The notes: a model not told the origin generated them from the sequence alone. A stretch of DNA of 64,000 nucleotides from Tupaia tana (GCA_026018925.1 JAKSZU010000018.1:4000920-4064919), one strand, 5' to 3'. Numbered from the stretch's first letter, positions 1 to 11,450 are shown. Numbers and translations: made by a program.

Positions 1-642
1 GATGGACTACATTTCCAAAGTCTCAGTGATCAGGGAACGTAGGAGCCTGTGGGAAGGGCAGGCCCTCAGGCCTAGGACTGCGCCCCGTCAGAGGTGGCCC
101 AGGCACCGGTGGTATTTCACTGCCAATGAGATTTGCACAAAGTGAAGCCTCAGTTTGTCATCACACTAGTCCTTGGGCGGTGCCAATGACGACGCAGACG
201 TCTCGGTCACCGCGGAAAGTTCCAGGATGGCTTCCCCAGCACAGCACTGGCCGTCACATGACTGGCGAGTTTCTTCCTGCGCTGGGTCCCGGTTTCCTCT
301 CCTGCAAAACGGGAGCTAATCTGCTCACCAGCACATACTTACCAAGTGCTCGCCACACCAGGTCCCCTCCGGGTGCCAAGGACACGGTGTTGAACAGCAT
401 TTTAAAACCCTGCCCCCCGTGGAGCCAGCCTCCTTGAGGAGGCAGCAGGAGCGCTGATCTCTAAGGGTTTTTGGAGGATTAAACAGGATTGAGAAGAAAA
501 GTATTTAACACGGTGCCTGCACCTTCCAAGTGTCCGTTGCTGTAATATAGAATATATTGTATAATATTATTCCTAGTAATCTGCCCAGCCCTAGCCCCCA
601 CAGGTGTGCTGCTCAGGATGGTAAACATAACCTGCCGGCCTC
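1..642. other. Intergenic, MIR-like remnants only
   Basis: No gene seen. GTTTCCTCTCCTGCAAAACG near 290-310 and a TATTTAACACGGTGCCTGCAC-like stretch near 500-520 resemble the middle and the 3' end of MIR on the + strand, heavily diverged. Confidence 0.45.
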
Positions 643-644
643 CC

Positions 645-686
645 CTTTCTTTCCCTTTCTTCCTTCCTTCCTTCCTTCCTTCCTTC

Positions 687-745
<59 letters not shown>

Positions 746-750
746 TTTTG
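645..750. repeat. (CCTT)n/(CTTT)n microsatellite
   Basis: About seven CCTT units followed by some fifteen CTTT units, running directly into the T-rich tail of the SINE at 751-1024. On the SINE's own strand this is poly(A) followed by GAAA/GGAA repeats, so the microsatellite probably grew from the SINE tail. Confidence 0.95.
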
Positions 751-893
751 AGAGAAATTTTTACTATAGGGCACATGCACTCACCAGAAAACCAGAAAGA
801 GAGAGACTGAAAGCAAGAAATCAACCCCCAGGGGGATGACCATGCCACAATCCCTTCCCTTCTCCATTCTCCTCTCGGATCTTGGGCGCACAC

Positions 894-929
<36 letters not shown>

Positions 930-1024
930 CTGGCATGAGTTTTAAGCCACCAGGTCCAGGACTGGAACTGCAGTCAGCTCCGCGGGAGTCCAGCGACGTA
1001 ACCACTACGCCATCTGCTGGTCCC
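751..1024 (-). mobile_element. tRNA-derived SINE, long form
   Basis: On the minus strand it reads GGACCAGCAGATGGCG..., the tRNA-like head, then the central GATCCGAGAGGAGAATGGAGAAGG-type body and a CTATAG-containing end before the A-rich tail. The family is shared with many copies in the window. A (CA)n expansion at about 890-927 sits inside the body. Confidence 0.88.
890..927. repeat. (CA)n dinucleotide repeat
   Basis: About 18 CA units with two G interruptions, expanded from the CACGCACGCACAC motif that is part of the SINE body. Confidence 0.93.
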
Positions 1025-3335
1025 GTGCCTGTCTCCCCTTTCTAACCCACATCCGTGCAGACAGCTGGTGGGTCACCACACACTGCTTCCCCGAGCTCAG
1101 GGGTGCCACGGGCTCCTGGAGGCAGAGCCCCAGGCAGCAGTGGCAGAAACAGCTCTCTAAACCCACCTCCGCCTCTTCAACGCCAGCCCCTGCCTTCCCC
1201 GAAAACTCCTGCGCCTTCCCGGCAGCGGGACCTCTTAGGCCCTGTCTGCAGAGTCCTCTCCTTAGGGAGACAGCCCGCCAAGGCCGGTACCTGGTCCACT
1301 GAGCAGCTGGTCCTGCGCTGGCCTGGGGGCCCTGGCTGCTGCCTGTAGAGCGGAGCGGAGGCCGGCTGTGCTCTCAGCAGGGCTCCCGGAGTTCCGATCA
1401 GCTCCTCTCCTTGATTAAAAAAAAACCAGATTGTTTCCGGGCAGACAGTCCCAGCCACAAAGGGCTGAGTGCCACCGAGCCCCTGCCTCTGAAGTGGGAG
1501 AGACAGAACATGAACACGCGTTGGCAATGCAGTGTGATAAGGGGTGGGCAGAGGCTGGCCCTGGGCTGTGGGAACCCGAGGGAGGGAAGAACAGGAGAAC
1601 GCAGGGTTCCGGGGAGTCTGCCCCGCAGAGGGACTGCCCACCCGGGGCTGCGCCTCCACCGCCTACAGCCGGACTCTGAACTCTTGTCCTGGTCCCTCTG
1701 CTCCCCACCGAGGGCAGTGCAGACCCTGGCCTGACCCGCAGGCCTGTGCTCTCAAATCTGCACCCTTTTGGCTTTGCTGGGTGCAGCCATTCAGTCACGT
1801 GTCCGGTACACGCGTGCCGGAGCAGCGGTGGTACTGCAGTCTGCCTCCCTGCACTCAGCAGCCTCTCTGAGCCTGTCCTGGGGTTGCTGAGGCCCCTTAC
1901 ACGGTAAGGGCGCAGCAGGTGACCGGGATGCTGAGGCAAGCGCCTAAGACAGGCTTGGGCTGCGGCCAGCCACACCACACACTCCCAGCTCTGTATCCCC
2001 GGATTTTTGCCGCTCACGCTGCGGGCGTAGTAAATTCCATGGCACCCTGGATGAAGCGTATTTGCTCACGACATAGAAATATTAGGAAGGGCCACTTGTG
2101 CTGTATTTGAGGAGGTAAGTGGGGCATCACCAGGCACCTGAGTCAGGAAGGGGGATCCCAGGCAGAGGGAACAGCGTGTGCGAAGGCCCAGAGGAGTGAA
2201 GCAGTATTCTGCGTCCAGGAAGGGCCAGGGATGGCACACGGGGTGCTTGCAGAGAACTGCGGCACACGGAGCAGGCACAGGTAAGCAGGCGAGCACGGAC
2301 CCCGGGAGGCGGGGCCCTCAGCCTTGCACAGGGGTATCAGGCTCAGGGTGCATCACGGACCTGGGGTCTGAGGTCCACATGCAGACCCTAGCTCGTCCCC
2401 ACCCTCAGTGCACATGTGCTGCGGGCCTCGATCCGATCCTGTCAGCAGCTCGAGTTCCTTACTATCACCCGGGCCCTGTGCAGGCTGCGCCCCACCCTGA
2501 GCTCTGGGCCCACTCCTCCTGCCATGGTTATCAGCGCCTTGGCAGGGGGTCGGCTTCTTATCCTGGAAACACCAGGAAGGTTGCAGGCCCCTCCCTTTAG
2601 GGGCAGCCTACAGCCACAGCTAACCAACAGCAGGGCATAAAGGCCTCAAGGCCGACAGGGGATGCGGTGGGGCTCTTCACGCCCAGGACCATCCGCCACT
2701 GGCTGGGCTAAGCCAGTCTCCAGCCCGGTCCTCTGGCCAGGCCTCCCCTGCTCTTCCCCTCACAGCGCCCTCCTCCACGATCCACTGCGGAAACCACATG
2801 GCCGCAGCTGGCCGAGCGGAAGAACCGGCCGGGCTGTGGCTGACCGGTGTTCTGTCCTAGTTCTGATAGAGCAGCAGCCCCAGCCCCAAGTCACAGAAGA
2901 TGGCCCTGCCCTTTGCCAGTCCCTTATCCTTAGTCTGGCTTCCCCCTAAAGCAGACCCTGAGGCCAGCGTTCAAGTTCAAGTGGGTGACTGGGCTGCGGC
3001 AGAGAAGGGAAAAGGTCCCAAAGCAGAGTCAAGTGGCTGGAGCTCCGGGCCACAGGCAGCTCTCCGACAGTGTGAGCGCACACCCGTCCCGCCCACGCCC
3101 ACGCCCACGCCCACGAGGGGAGCTGGGTACTTACACACTGGGCCTGCAGGGTGGCTGACAGCTGTGCAGGGTGGCACCTGGGAGGGCTATCTTCTGTGAA
3201 TTTGGGGGAAAGCCCTCCGGCCTAGAGATGCAGGTGCTGGTCAGAATAAGCAAGGCCTGCGAGCATGGCTGGGCCCTGACAGCACCTGCCGCGCCTTCCC
3301 TCAGGAGCTCTTCCTCCCCCACGGCCTTCTGAAAG
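1025..3335. other. Intergenic, no gene recognised
   Basis: GC-rich single-copy sequence. Reading frames on both strands are short and mutually overlapping, without splice-supported homology to anything I recognise. A (CCCACG)n run of about four units lies at 3090-3116. Confidence 0.5.
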
Positions 3336-3344
3336 TTTCTGTTG

Positions 3345-3587
3345 GGACCAGCAGTTGGCATAATGGCTATGTTGCTGGACTCCCATGTAGTCGACCGCGG
3401 TTTGAGTCCCAGACCCGGTGACCTAAATTTACGCCAGGCGCATGTGCGTGCGTGCCCCAGATCCCGAGAGGAGAATGGAGGAGAAAGGATCGTGGCATGG
3501 CCACCCCCCTGGGGGGATGATTTCTCACTTTCTGTCTCTCTGGCAAACGCACGTGCCCTATAGCAAAAACCTCTCAAAAAAAAAAAA
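3345..3587 (+). mobile_element. tRNA-derived SINE, long form, with target-site duplication
   Basis: Starts GGACCAGCAGTTGGCATAAT (A-box-like), has a B-box-like GGTTTGAGTCCC, and ends CCCTATAGCAAAAACCTCTC plus A12. It is flanked by TTTCTGTTG at 3336-3344 and 3588-3596. This is a good example for defining the family ends. Confidence 0.92.
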
Positions 3588-3680
3588 TTTCTGTTGAAGC
3601 TGCCAATCTTTGTTGAACCTGCCAATCTGAGCCCCCTCGCCCCTGCTGCAACATAACACAAGAGCGAACACATGGAGACC

Positions 3681-3933
3681 AGCATATGGTGAACGGTTAC
3701 ATCGCTGGACTCCCACATAGTTGATGTGGTTCAAGTCCCAGACCTAGCAGCTTAAAACTCACGCCGAGCACGTGTGCATGCGTGTATACCCCAAATCCCG
3801 AGAGGATACTGGAGGAGAAGGGATTGCGGTGTGGCTGTCTCTCTGCGGGGGTGGGGTGGGGTGTTGATTTCTCACTTTCTGTCTCTCACTCTCTCTGTCA
3901 CGTGCCCTATAGCAAAAATCTCTCTAAAAAAGA
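3681..3933 (+). mobile_element. tRNA-derived SINE, long form
   Basis: Same head-to-tail order (GACCAGCATATGG ... GGTTCAAGTCCC ... CCCTATAGCAAAAATCTC), about 95 bp after the previous copy. It is more diverged, with a G-rich interruption (GGGGTGGGGTGGGGTG) in the middle. Confidence 0.88.
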
Positions 3934-4385
3934 GGTGAACACATAACCCGGGTCTGGCCAATCATAGTTGCTCATTCCTTGCCTACCGTGATTGGTCCAA
4001 GAGGTGGACATGTCACTCAAGGAGGGCCAATCAGAATTCTTCTTGCTGGGAGGGGCTCCTCTCTTTTCTCTGCTATTAACTAAGAGTGGTGGAGACTGGA
4101 GGTCCTCTCGGCGGAAGCGGCTCCTCTGTGGTAGGAGTGCGTGTGGCCAGCACACGGAGGACCAGAGCTAAGGCCACCAAGATGGAGGGAGGGGGGAGGA
4201 AGGGGATGCCCTTTGGACGCCTGGCCCGACTGTACCTCTCATTTCCATGGGCCCACAAAGTCCCCATCCCTGTCCCACCACCCCTACAAAGCTGCTGGCT
4301 TAAGATGGTGTGGGGCCTGCTTCAGTAGGCCACGCACAAAGAAAGATGGCCGGTGCATGTCAGGGCAAATAAAGCACATCAAACG
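3934..4385. repeat. Old LTR-like interspersed repeat with several CCAAT boxes
   Basis: CTGGCCAATCATAG, GTGATTGGTCCAAG and GGGCCAATCAGAAT occur within 90 bp, followed by GAGACTGGAGGTCC-type sequence. The same order is seen at about 22550-22800, so it is a dispersed repeat. It resembles mammalian ERVL-type LTR relics, but I cannot name the family. No viral coding sequence is present. Confidence 0.5.
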
Positions 4386-4387
4386 CG

Positions 4388-4645
4388 TCTTTTATTTTAT
4401 TTTAGTTATGCCATTGGGCACGTGCACTTGCCAGAGAGACAGAGAAAGGGACGGTGAGAAAGCACCCTCGGGGAGACGGCCATGTCGTAGTCCCCTCTCT
4501 TCCATTCTCCTGTCAAGATTTTTGGACACTCATGCACACACATGCACCTGGCATGTTTTTCAAGCCACCAGGTCCAGGACTTGAACCACACAGTTGGCCA
4601 TACAGGATCCACCCGCCTTAACTACCACACCACTGGCTGGCCCGA
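4388..4645 (-). mobile_element. tRNA-derived SINE, long form
   Basis: T-rich start (TTTTATTTTATTTTAG), GGGCACGTGCACTTGCCAGAG, the body with CTCCTGTCAAGATTTTTGG, and a head ending CACTGGCTGGCCC, all reading on the minus strand. Confidence 0.87.
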
Positions 4646-4975
4646 CAGAAGACTTTAACGTGACTCCAACAGTAACAGGCCAAAGTCCTGCTTCACAGGA
4701 TGAGAAGCCCTCTGTGGCTTTCTGAGGCTCTCTCTCCGCTTTTCCCTACCCTTTCATTCTCTCTTTCTGTGACACGTCCTCTCTCCTTCCCTCTGTTACA
4801 TGTCCAAATATGGAACAGACGATTTTAAATTGATTATACTTTTTGACTCAAAGGGATTGTTCTCTGCTAAGCGAATGGTCTCTTCACTCACTGCATGCTG
4901 CCGTCACTGGCTGCCTTAAGACAAGAGAACCTTTCCTTTATCAGACGCTACAGAGAATTGGGGCGTTTTTTTTTA

Positions 4976-5147
4976 AGAATTGGTTTTATTTAACTTTATT
5001 TATTTTATTTATTTATTTTAATTTGACCAGAGAGAGAGAGAGAGAGAGAGATAGAAAGTGAGAAAACAAGCCTCCAGATCCGGGACTCGAACCGTGGTCA
5101 GCCATGTGGAAGTCTGGCACCATTAACCACCACACTACCTGCCAGGC
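4976..5147 (-). mobile_element. tRNA-derived SINE, short form
   Basis: A/T-rich tail, AATTTGACCAGAGAG(AG)n, GGGACTCGAACCGTGG (B box on the minus strand) and a head at the right end. It lacks the central GATCCCGAGAGGAGAATGG block of the long form. (GA)n spans 5031-5051. Confidence 0.87.
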
Positions 5148-5416
5148 TCTGTTTTTTTTTTTTTTTTCTTTTTAAGGCTTTTTGTCATAAGGCACATGCA
5201 CTCACCAGAGAGACAGAGACAGTGAGAAGGAAAGTGAAAAGTCACCCACCAGAGAGGAGCGCCCGGCCGCAATCCCTCCTCCTCCAGTCTCCTCTTGGGA
5301 TTTTGGGCATGCACATGTGCCCGGCGTCATTTTCAAGCTGCCGAGTCCGGGACTCAAACCACAGTAGGTCACGCGGGAGCCCAGCACCTTTTACTACCAC
5401 GCCGCCTGCCGGCCCT
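5148..5416 (-). mobile_element. tRNA-derived SINE, long form
   Basis: Poly(T) then TCATAAGGCACATGCACTCACCAG, the body, GGGACTCAAACCACAG and a head ending CCTGCCGGCCC. It directly abuts the short-form copy at 4976-5147. Confidence 0.88.
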
Positions 5417-5619
5417 GAGAATCGTGGCCTTTACGTGCACATCGTCCGCCTTGACTTCTCTCTGCACGTCCCCAGGTAATGCCTTTCCTTCTCCAAAGTG
5501 TAATAAACATCTCAGAAAAAAAAAGTGGTAAATGAACTTGAAATTGTATTTTAAGTGTTCCGGGGAAAATCACTGTTTAAATGACTTCTTTGACAGGTTG
5601 TGTTGCTGTTATCACTTTC

Positions 5620-5880
5620 TTTTCCCCTTTATTCGTGATAAAGCACATGCATGCCTGCGGGAGAGAATGAGACAGCAGAGAGGGCAGGGGAACAGCGCCC
5701 CCCAGGGCCGGGCCGCCGCCACCCCTCCTCCAGTCCTGCAGCCCGCCAGGTCTCGCGCACTCGCTCACGTGCCCAGCCTGTTCTGGGTGGACCAGGACAG
5801 GGATTCGAGCTGTGGCTGCCGTGTGGGAGCTGGTTTCTCCTGAGGGCACGTCACCACTGTGCCCGAGAGCTGGCCTGGCT
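5620..5880 (-). mobile_element. Degraded tRNA-derived SINE
   Basis: AAAGCACATGCATGCC, then an altered GC-rich body and GGGATTCGAGCTGTGG ... GTGTGGGAGCTGG. The order matches the long SINE, but divergence is high, so this is an older copy. Confidence 0.65.
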
Positions 5881-7000
5881 GGGCGACTTTTATTCTTCCC
5901 AGGGTTTGTGTTCGGTAAAGCTAAGAACCCGCTTTTCATGTATCCCCTTTGCTAAGTCAGCGAGCTTTACAAACTAGCCCCGGACCTTACAGCACCTTCC
6001 GGCCGACTCAGGGGACGTAGAAGAGACAGCTTTTATGGGTGCTCCCAAGACTGCTCTGACATGGCAGCGACAGAAGCTAAGTTAGGGTGGTGACAGTCAG
6101 TAGGCCAAGGCTGGGCTGCCAGCTCAGTCACCGTGGTCACACCACCCAGACGCTGCTGCTCAGAGGCCACCTGGAGGTCACCTAAACAGGTGGGTGCAGT
6201 GGTCCCACCCTGTCCTAGCCAGAGGGGACGCTGAGGCAGAAGGGTCTTGACATTGAGAGGTCCTGTCCAATATCAGCCTCTTCCTCTCTCTCGTAAATAA
6301 ATAAACCTAAGGGGGAACAACCCCACAAACTCTCGTGCGCCCTTGGCTGTGACGGGGAGCTCACTCCCTCACAGAGCAGCTCATTCGTCTCCAGGGAAGA
6401 ACGTCTCTGCTGAACCAGCACGGTCTCCCTGCAGCTGGTTTGCTCTGCTCTCTGGGGGCTCATGTGAGGCTCACCACCTGCCACAGGGCCCTCAGAATGG
6501 AGGGTTCCCATGTCTGTCCTCCACGCACGCATCTCTCCGGCAGGGTGAACCCACACACGGCCTCTCACCCCGCCGAGCACGGTCATAGCTCTCAACGTCT
6601 GGTCCGACCGCTGGCTCAGGGTTGAGCACTCTCGTCCTCCCCACGGCCCAGCAGGCTGTGCTCGGGATGTGGGGGACTGGGACGGCCTCGTCCCTGCAGG
6701 TTTTCACTCTCCGGCTCCCTGGTCAGTGGCCTCCAGCTGGGTCTGGCCAATGGGAGACACTGGTTTGGAGAGACTGGAGGGGAGAACCGAGAAACAGCTG
6801 GAGTATCTGTGCCCTTCTCTGGAGCAAACTTCTGTGCTCTGGGTTCTCTGGGAGACCCTGGCCTCTGACACCCCAGCTGCTAGTCTCTGCCATGGCCACG
6901 CCTGGGTGCCTGCTCCGCCCTGGCTCTCCCGTCACGGGGGCAGCCGGTGCTCCTAACTGTGCACACTTCTGAGCACACGTGTGCATGCACCTGTATGCGG
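5881..7000. other. Intergenic, no gene recognised
   Basis: Single-copy sequence with no convincing coding, RNA or repeat signal on either strand. Confidence 0.5.
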
Positions 7001-7122
7001 GGCTTCGAAAGTTCATAAAAAGGCATATCGTGAAGAAACTACTCATGGATTTCAAAATGTTTTGCACCAAAATGAACTCGTGCTGTAATTTTATTTTCCC
7101 ATTAACTTTAAAGTGCCCTCGT
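7001..7122. mobile_element. Mariner-like non-autonomous DNA transposon relic
   Basis: GGGGCTTCGAAAGTTCAT at the left and ACTTTAAAGTGCCCTCG at the right form imperfect inverted ends around an A/T-rich core with CATGGATTTCAAAATGTTTTG. Related elements are at 24429-24740 and 36552-36685. The Tc1/mariner assignment is by resemblance. Confidence 0.55.
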
Positions 7123-7254
7123 GGAAACACACTTGAATGTGTACCTATTTTTCCAGTGTGCCCGTGTTACTTGCCACAACACGGTCTGTTTTCCAGCATT
7201 GGAGTCTAGCCCCGGGCATCACTTGTAGCAATGCTATTAAAATTGCGTACAGAG

Positions 7255-7436
7255 GGGCCGGCACTGGGCGTGGTGGTTCAGGGCGCTGGACTCCCACATG
7301 GCTGACTGTGTTTTGAATCCTGGACCTGGCAGCTTGCTTTCTCGCTTTCCCTCTCTCTCTCCCCCTCTGGCCCTCTCTGGTCAAATTAAAAAATGAATAA
7401 ATAAATACAGTTAAATAAAACATTTTTTTAAAAATT
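7255..7436 (+). mobile_element. tRNA-derived SINE, short form
   Basis: GGGGCCGGCACTGGGCGTGG head, GTTTTGAATCCTGGACCTGG, then pyrimidine-rich CTTTCCCTCTCTCTCTCC, CTGGTCAAATTAAAAAATG and an A/T-rich tail. This is the cleanest + strand example of the short form. Confidence 0.88.
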
Positions 7437-7914
7437 GTGTAAATGCATTTGGGGGCCTGGCACTGAAAAATCATCCTTACACATTTTCACACACTATTTC
7501 CACGTGTGAGCCTCAAAAGGTCCTCTTGGGAGATACGTCATTTCACCAAAGAGGAAACTGAAGCTCAGGAAATGCTCGGTGGAGCCCGGGGGTGCCCAAA
7601 CCCTTAGGCCGTGGGCCACACCGCCCAGGCCGCGACCTGGACTCGCTCTGCCCCGGCTCATTGGCAGTGCAACCGCAGGTCCCTGAGGCCAGGGCCGCGC
7701 CCTGACAGCAGCGGCTCCCAGCTCACTTCTCGGAGCCTCGAGGAGCCTCTTCTCGGAGACCCGACAATCTGTGCGATCACTGTGGAGTCCATAAATATCA
7801 TTTTCTATAAATAGCCACTCCCTCAAGGCACGTGCTTCAGAATGATGAGTACCTTGCTGAGAAAAGCAAGTTTCAGGGTTATGTTTTATTCCATCTCTAA
7901 TTACAGCTGAGGCA

Positions 7915-7949
<35 letters not shown>

Positions 7950-8985
7950 TTTGTAGCCTGAGGAATATGTAGAAACCAGGATATTGACCTTAACATGTCT
8001 TTAAAGTTTTTGTCATGAAAGAAATCAAGCCCACGCAAAAATGATGTTCTTAAAAAGCCAGCACAGGTTTTTCTAGTTGTCTCAGAGCGTGGGTCTAGGT
8101 CTCCGAACCCCTTGGTGTGGAGGCCCCAAACCGCAGATCAGCCTGCCTGGGTGGAGACAGCCCCTCACCCAGGGCAGCGCCTGCTGGGGGTGAAGTGAGG
8201 AGGAGCTGGACACGCGTCAGGCGGCAGCCCTGTCTGGCACACAGGAAGACGTCGCTGTGTGACCGACGTGACGTCTAACTGAGTAATACACAGACTTCTC
8301 TAGCAACTCACGTCTTATACAATTTGATATGTATGCCACACATACATGATGCTACATGTTATCGTGTGTTATGCATGTGTAACATATTTAATACCTACCT
8401 TGCCTAGCTGGGCTGGCCATGGCGCTCCAAAGAGGCAAACAACATACCGGAGCTCACGAAGCTGGTCTCTGTGGTCTGCGTTTGTGTCCACTTCCGGGCC
8501 TGGAGCATGGGCACACGGTGCCTGTGGACTGCTCCGGCCCCACCGCCTGGCGGACCTCCTGCCCACCAGTGTCCTGGCCTGGGCCGACCTTGGCCGGTGC
8601 TAGCCAGTCCCTCTTGCTGGAATATCACTGCTCTCGGTGTCTTCCTCCCCTCCGAAAAGCCCTCCTTGGTCTCTGCGGGCTCCGTCTCCCTTCCCTGCCT
8701 GGGTCCTTTCTGCTCCGTCCCAAACCTCCTCCCACCCGAGCCTCCTTCCTGGGCCGTCTCAACCTCCCCGGCCTAACTGCAGCCTGAGGACCCGTGGCCC
8801 CAGATCCGTTATCTCTGACACAGTCTGTCCTGGTCTGGGCTGCGGGTCTGCCGCGTCTCCACTTCCCCGTCCTCGGGCAGCTCAAATAGCACCGATCCCA
8901 CGCGGAGAAGCGTGCTCACCTCCTCGCGTCAGGCACCTGCCCACCCAGAGGCTCAGGCCGCTCCAGGAGCTCTTCTCGCTCTTTG
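7437..8985. other. Intergenic, no gene; poly(T) and a MIR-like scrap
   Basis: A T run of about 29 lies at 7919-7947. AAAGAGGAAACTGAAGCTCAGG at 7549-7570 resembles antisense MIR. The rest, including the C-rich 8590-8900 stretch, gives no recognisable gene. Confidence 0.5.
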
Positions 8986-9239
8986 TTCTTTAGCTCAAAA
9001 ATATTTTAAGTGTACAATTCATGGATCTTTAGTGTGTTCACAAACTTGCACAACCGTCATCCCTATCTCCAGAACACTTCCATCAACGCTCAGAGAAGCT
9101 CGCAGTCTTCTGGGGCCCCTGGCCCTTCTCCTGCCCCTGGAACCACTGTCTGCTCCTGTCTCTGCGGACTGGCCTATTCTAGACCTTTCCCATCAGTGGG
9201 ATTATGCCACGTGTGGGTTTCAATGTCTGGCTTCTCTCT

Positions 9240-9516
9240 TTTTTCAAAATTTTTGCTGTACGGCATGTGCTCTTGCTGGAGACAAAGCAATTCAAAGAGA
9301 GACAGAGAAAGTTAGGAAACACCCCCACCCCGGGGGGATGGCCATACTGCCCCCCCACCCTGGGAGGATGGCCATGCCGCAATCCCTTCTCCTCCATTCT
9401 CCTCTCGGGATTTTGGGCACGCACGCAGTGTGTTTTCCCAGCCAGGTCTGAGACTTAAACCGTGTAGTCAGCACGTGGGATCCAGCTGCCTTAACCTCCG
9501 TGTCATCTGCTGCCCT
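9240..9516 (-). mobile_element. tRNA-derived SINE in L1
   Basis: Long form on the minus strand with a duplicated GGGGGGATGGCCAT/GGGAGGATGGCCAT stretch. It is flanked by GTCTGGCTTC copies (about 9225 and 9520), which are the target-site duplication. Confidence 0.88.
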
Positions 9517-9732
9517 AAGTCTGGCTTCCTTCACTTTGCAAAAGTTCGTGCATTTCTTTCGTTTTTGAAGTTTGTGCAGCTGTAGAATGAATCGATCCAT
9601 CATTCCTTCTTACGGCTAGTAATGTATTACACAGGTATGTCTCTTAGTTCATCCATTCGCTAGCTGGTGGTCATATAGGGTTCACTTTGTTGCTCTCTTC
9701 AGTAGTTATGCTATAAATATTCACGTGTCAGG

Positions 9733-9983
9733 CTTTTAATTGCCAGAGGGTGCGTGCACTCACCAGAGAGAGACAGAGAGAAGGAGAGAGAGAAGGAGCA
9801 ATAAAAGACCCCCAGTGGGGTGTGGTCTGGCCATAATTGCTCTCCATTTCTCCATTTTGTTGGGATTTTGGACACACACATGCACACACCTGGTGTGTTT
9901 TTTGAGCTGCCTGGGCTGGATCCAGACCGTACTTGATCACGTGAGATCTGGTGCCTTTAACGGCTAAGCCACAAGGCCAGCCC
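9733..9983 (-). mobile_element. tRNA-derived SINE in L1
   Basis: CAGAGGGTGCGTGCACTCACCAG at the tail side, a TTTTGGACACACACATGC body, and a head ending AAGGCCAGCCCC. Confidence 0.85.
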
Positions 9984-10006
9984 CACATGCAAGTTTTTAC
10001 ATGGAG

Positions 10007-10008
10007 AT

Positions 10009-10047
<39 letters not shown>

Positions 10048-10299
10048 TGCGGGGACAGATTTATGCTATAGGGTGCGTGTGCTCATCAGAAAGACAGAGA
10101 CAGACAGAAAGCAAGAAGTCACCCCCCCCAGGGGAGACAGCCATGCTGCAATCCCTTCTCCTCCGTTCTCCTCCTGGGATCTTGAGCACGCACACACACA
10201 CACCCCTGGTGTGAGTTTAAGCCACCAGGTTCAGGACTCGAACTGTAGTCAACTACATGGGAGTTCAGTGACATAGCCATTATGCCAACTGCTGGTCCC
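10007..10299 (-). mobile_element. tRNA-derived SINE in L1, with (ATTT)n tail
   Basis: The tail is an (ATTT)n array at about 10009-10048, then GCTATAGGGTGCGTGTGC, the body with CACACACACACACCCC, and CCAACTGCTGGTCCC. A short ACATGGA repeat flanks both sides. Confidence 0.9.
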
Positions 10300-10641
10300 A
10301 ACATGGATACTTGCTTTAATTTCTCTTGGGAATATTCTACCAGTGGCACTTGGGGTTATGTGTTAACTCTATGTTTTATATTTTGAGGAACTGCCAAAGT
10401 ATTTTTAACAGCAGTAGCACCATTTATATTCCCACTAGAAATACATGAAATTCCAGTTTCTCCACACCCTTACCGAGATTTATTATTGTCTATCTTGGTG
10501 GGTATGAAATAATATCTCATTGTGGTTTTGATTTAGTTTCCCTAATCACTAATGTTGAGTATTCGTACATCTTTGGAGAAGTGGCTCTTAAAATCCTTTT
10601 TTGGGGGGGAGGTAACTAGCTTTTCTATTGTTGAGTTGTGA

Positions 10642-10749
10642 GACTATATATATATATATATATACACACATGTATTCATTCTACAGACCATGCCCTTATC
10701 AGATAATACACATGGATTCATTCTACAGACCACGCCCTTATCAGATACA
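10642..10749. repeat. (TA)n run followed by a 42-bp tandem duplication
   Basis: (TA)n at about 10645-10664 is followed by two copies of a 42-bp unit (about 10666-10707 and 10708-10749) containing ATTCATTCTACAGACCA and GCCCTTATCAGATA. The second part is L1-derived. Confidence 0.85.
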
Positions 10750-11129
10750 GGATTTGCCCAGACTGCATATTATCTTTCACTTTCTGGATGGCATCCGCTG
10801 AATCACAAAATTCTTTATTTTCATGAAGCCAATTTATCTAATTTTTATCTTCTGTCACTTCTGCTTTCTGCGACATACTTGAGAAATCATTGCTTAATCC
10901 CAGAGCGGGAGGATGTATGCCTATCTTGTCATCTAAGAACACCTCTTGCATCTGTGTCTGGATCCATTCTGAGTTAGAGTTGTCAGCGGTGTGAGGTGGG
11001 GGTCTAACCTTATTCTTTTGCATGTGCTGTTCATCTGGTCCATTGCCATTTGTTGGAAACAGCTATTGCCTGATGGCACTGTCTTCGCACTCTTGGCCAA
11101 AGTCAACTGGCTCTGAGTGAGTTATTTCT

Positions 11130-11380
11130 TTCTTTTTTTTTTTTTTTTTTTGGAGAGGTTGCCAGACAGACAGAGAGAGAGACAGAGACACAGAAAGCGA
11201 GAAATCACCCTCTGGGGGGATGGCCATGCCACAATCCCTTCTCCTCTGTTCTCCTCTTGGGATCTTGGGCACGCACGCACACGTGCCCGGCGTGAGTTTT
11301 AAGCCACCGGGTCCGGGACACGAACTGCAGTCAACCACATGGGAGTCCAGCGACATAGCCATTACGCTAACTGCTGGTCC
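11130..11380 (-). mobile_element. tRNA-derived SINE in L1, with 17-bp target-site duplication
   Basis: Poly(T) start, GGAGAGGTTGCCAGACAGAC, the body, and a head ending CTAACTGCTGGTCC. CTGAGTGAGTTATTTCT occurs at 11113-11129 and again at 11381-11397, a perfect 17-bp duplication that marks a recent insertion. Confidence 0.93.
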
Positions 11381-11450
11381 CTGAGTGAGTTATTTCTGAA
11401 CTCTCAATTCTACTCCGTTGATATGGAAGTCCCTGCTTTGCTAGTGTCAT

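Larger units (their letters stand above)
8985..11450 (-). mobile_element. Antisense L1 (L1M-type) 3' fragment, interrupted by SINEs
   Basis: Reads as the reverse complement of an old L1 3' end: TTTTAAGTGTACAATTCATGG, then TGCACAACCGTCATCCC, TATCTCATTGTGGTTTTGA, ACGCCCTTATCAGATAC, CAATTTATCTAATTTTTA and TTCTTTTGCATGTGC, in the expected order over about 1.35 kb of L1. Four SINEs (9240-9516, 9733-9983, 10007-10299, 11130-11380) are inserted. There is no intact ORF. Confidence 0.88.
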
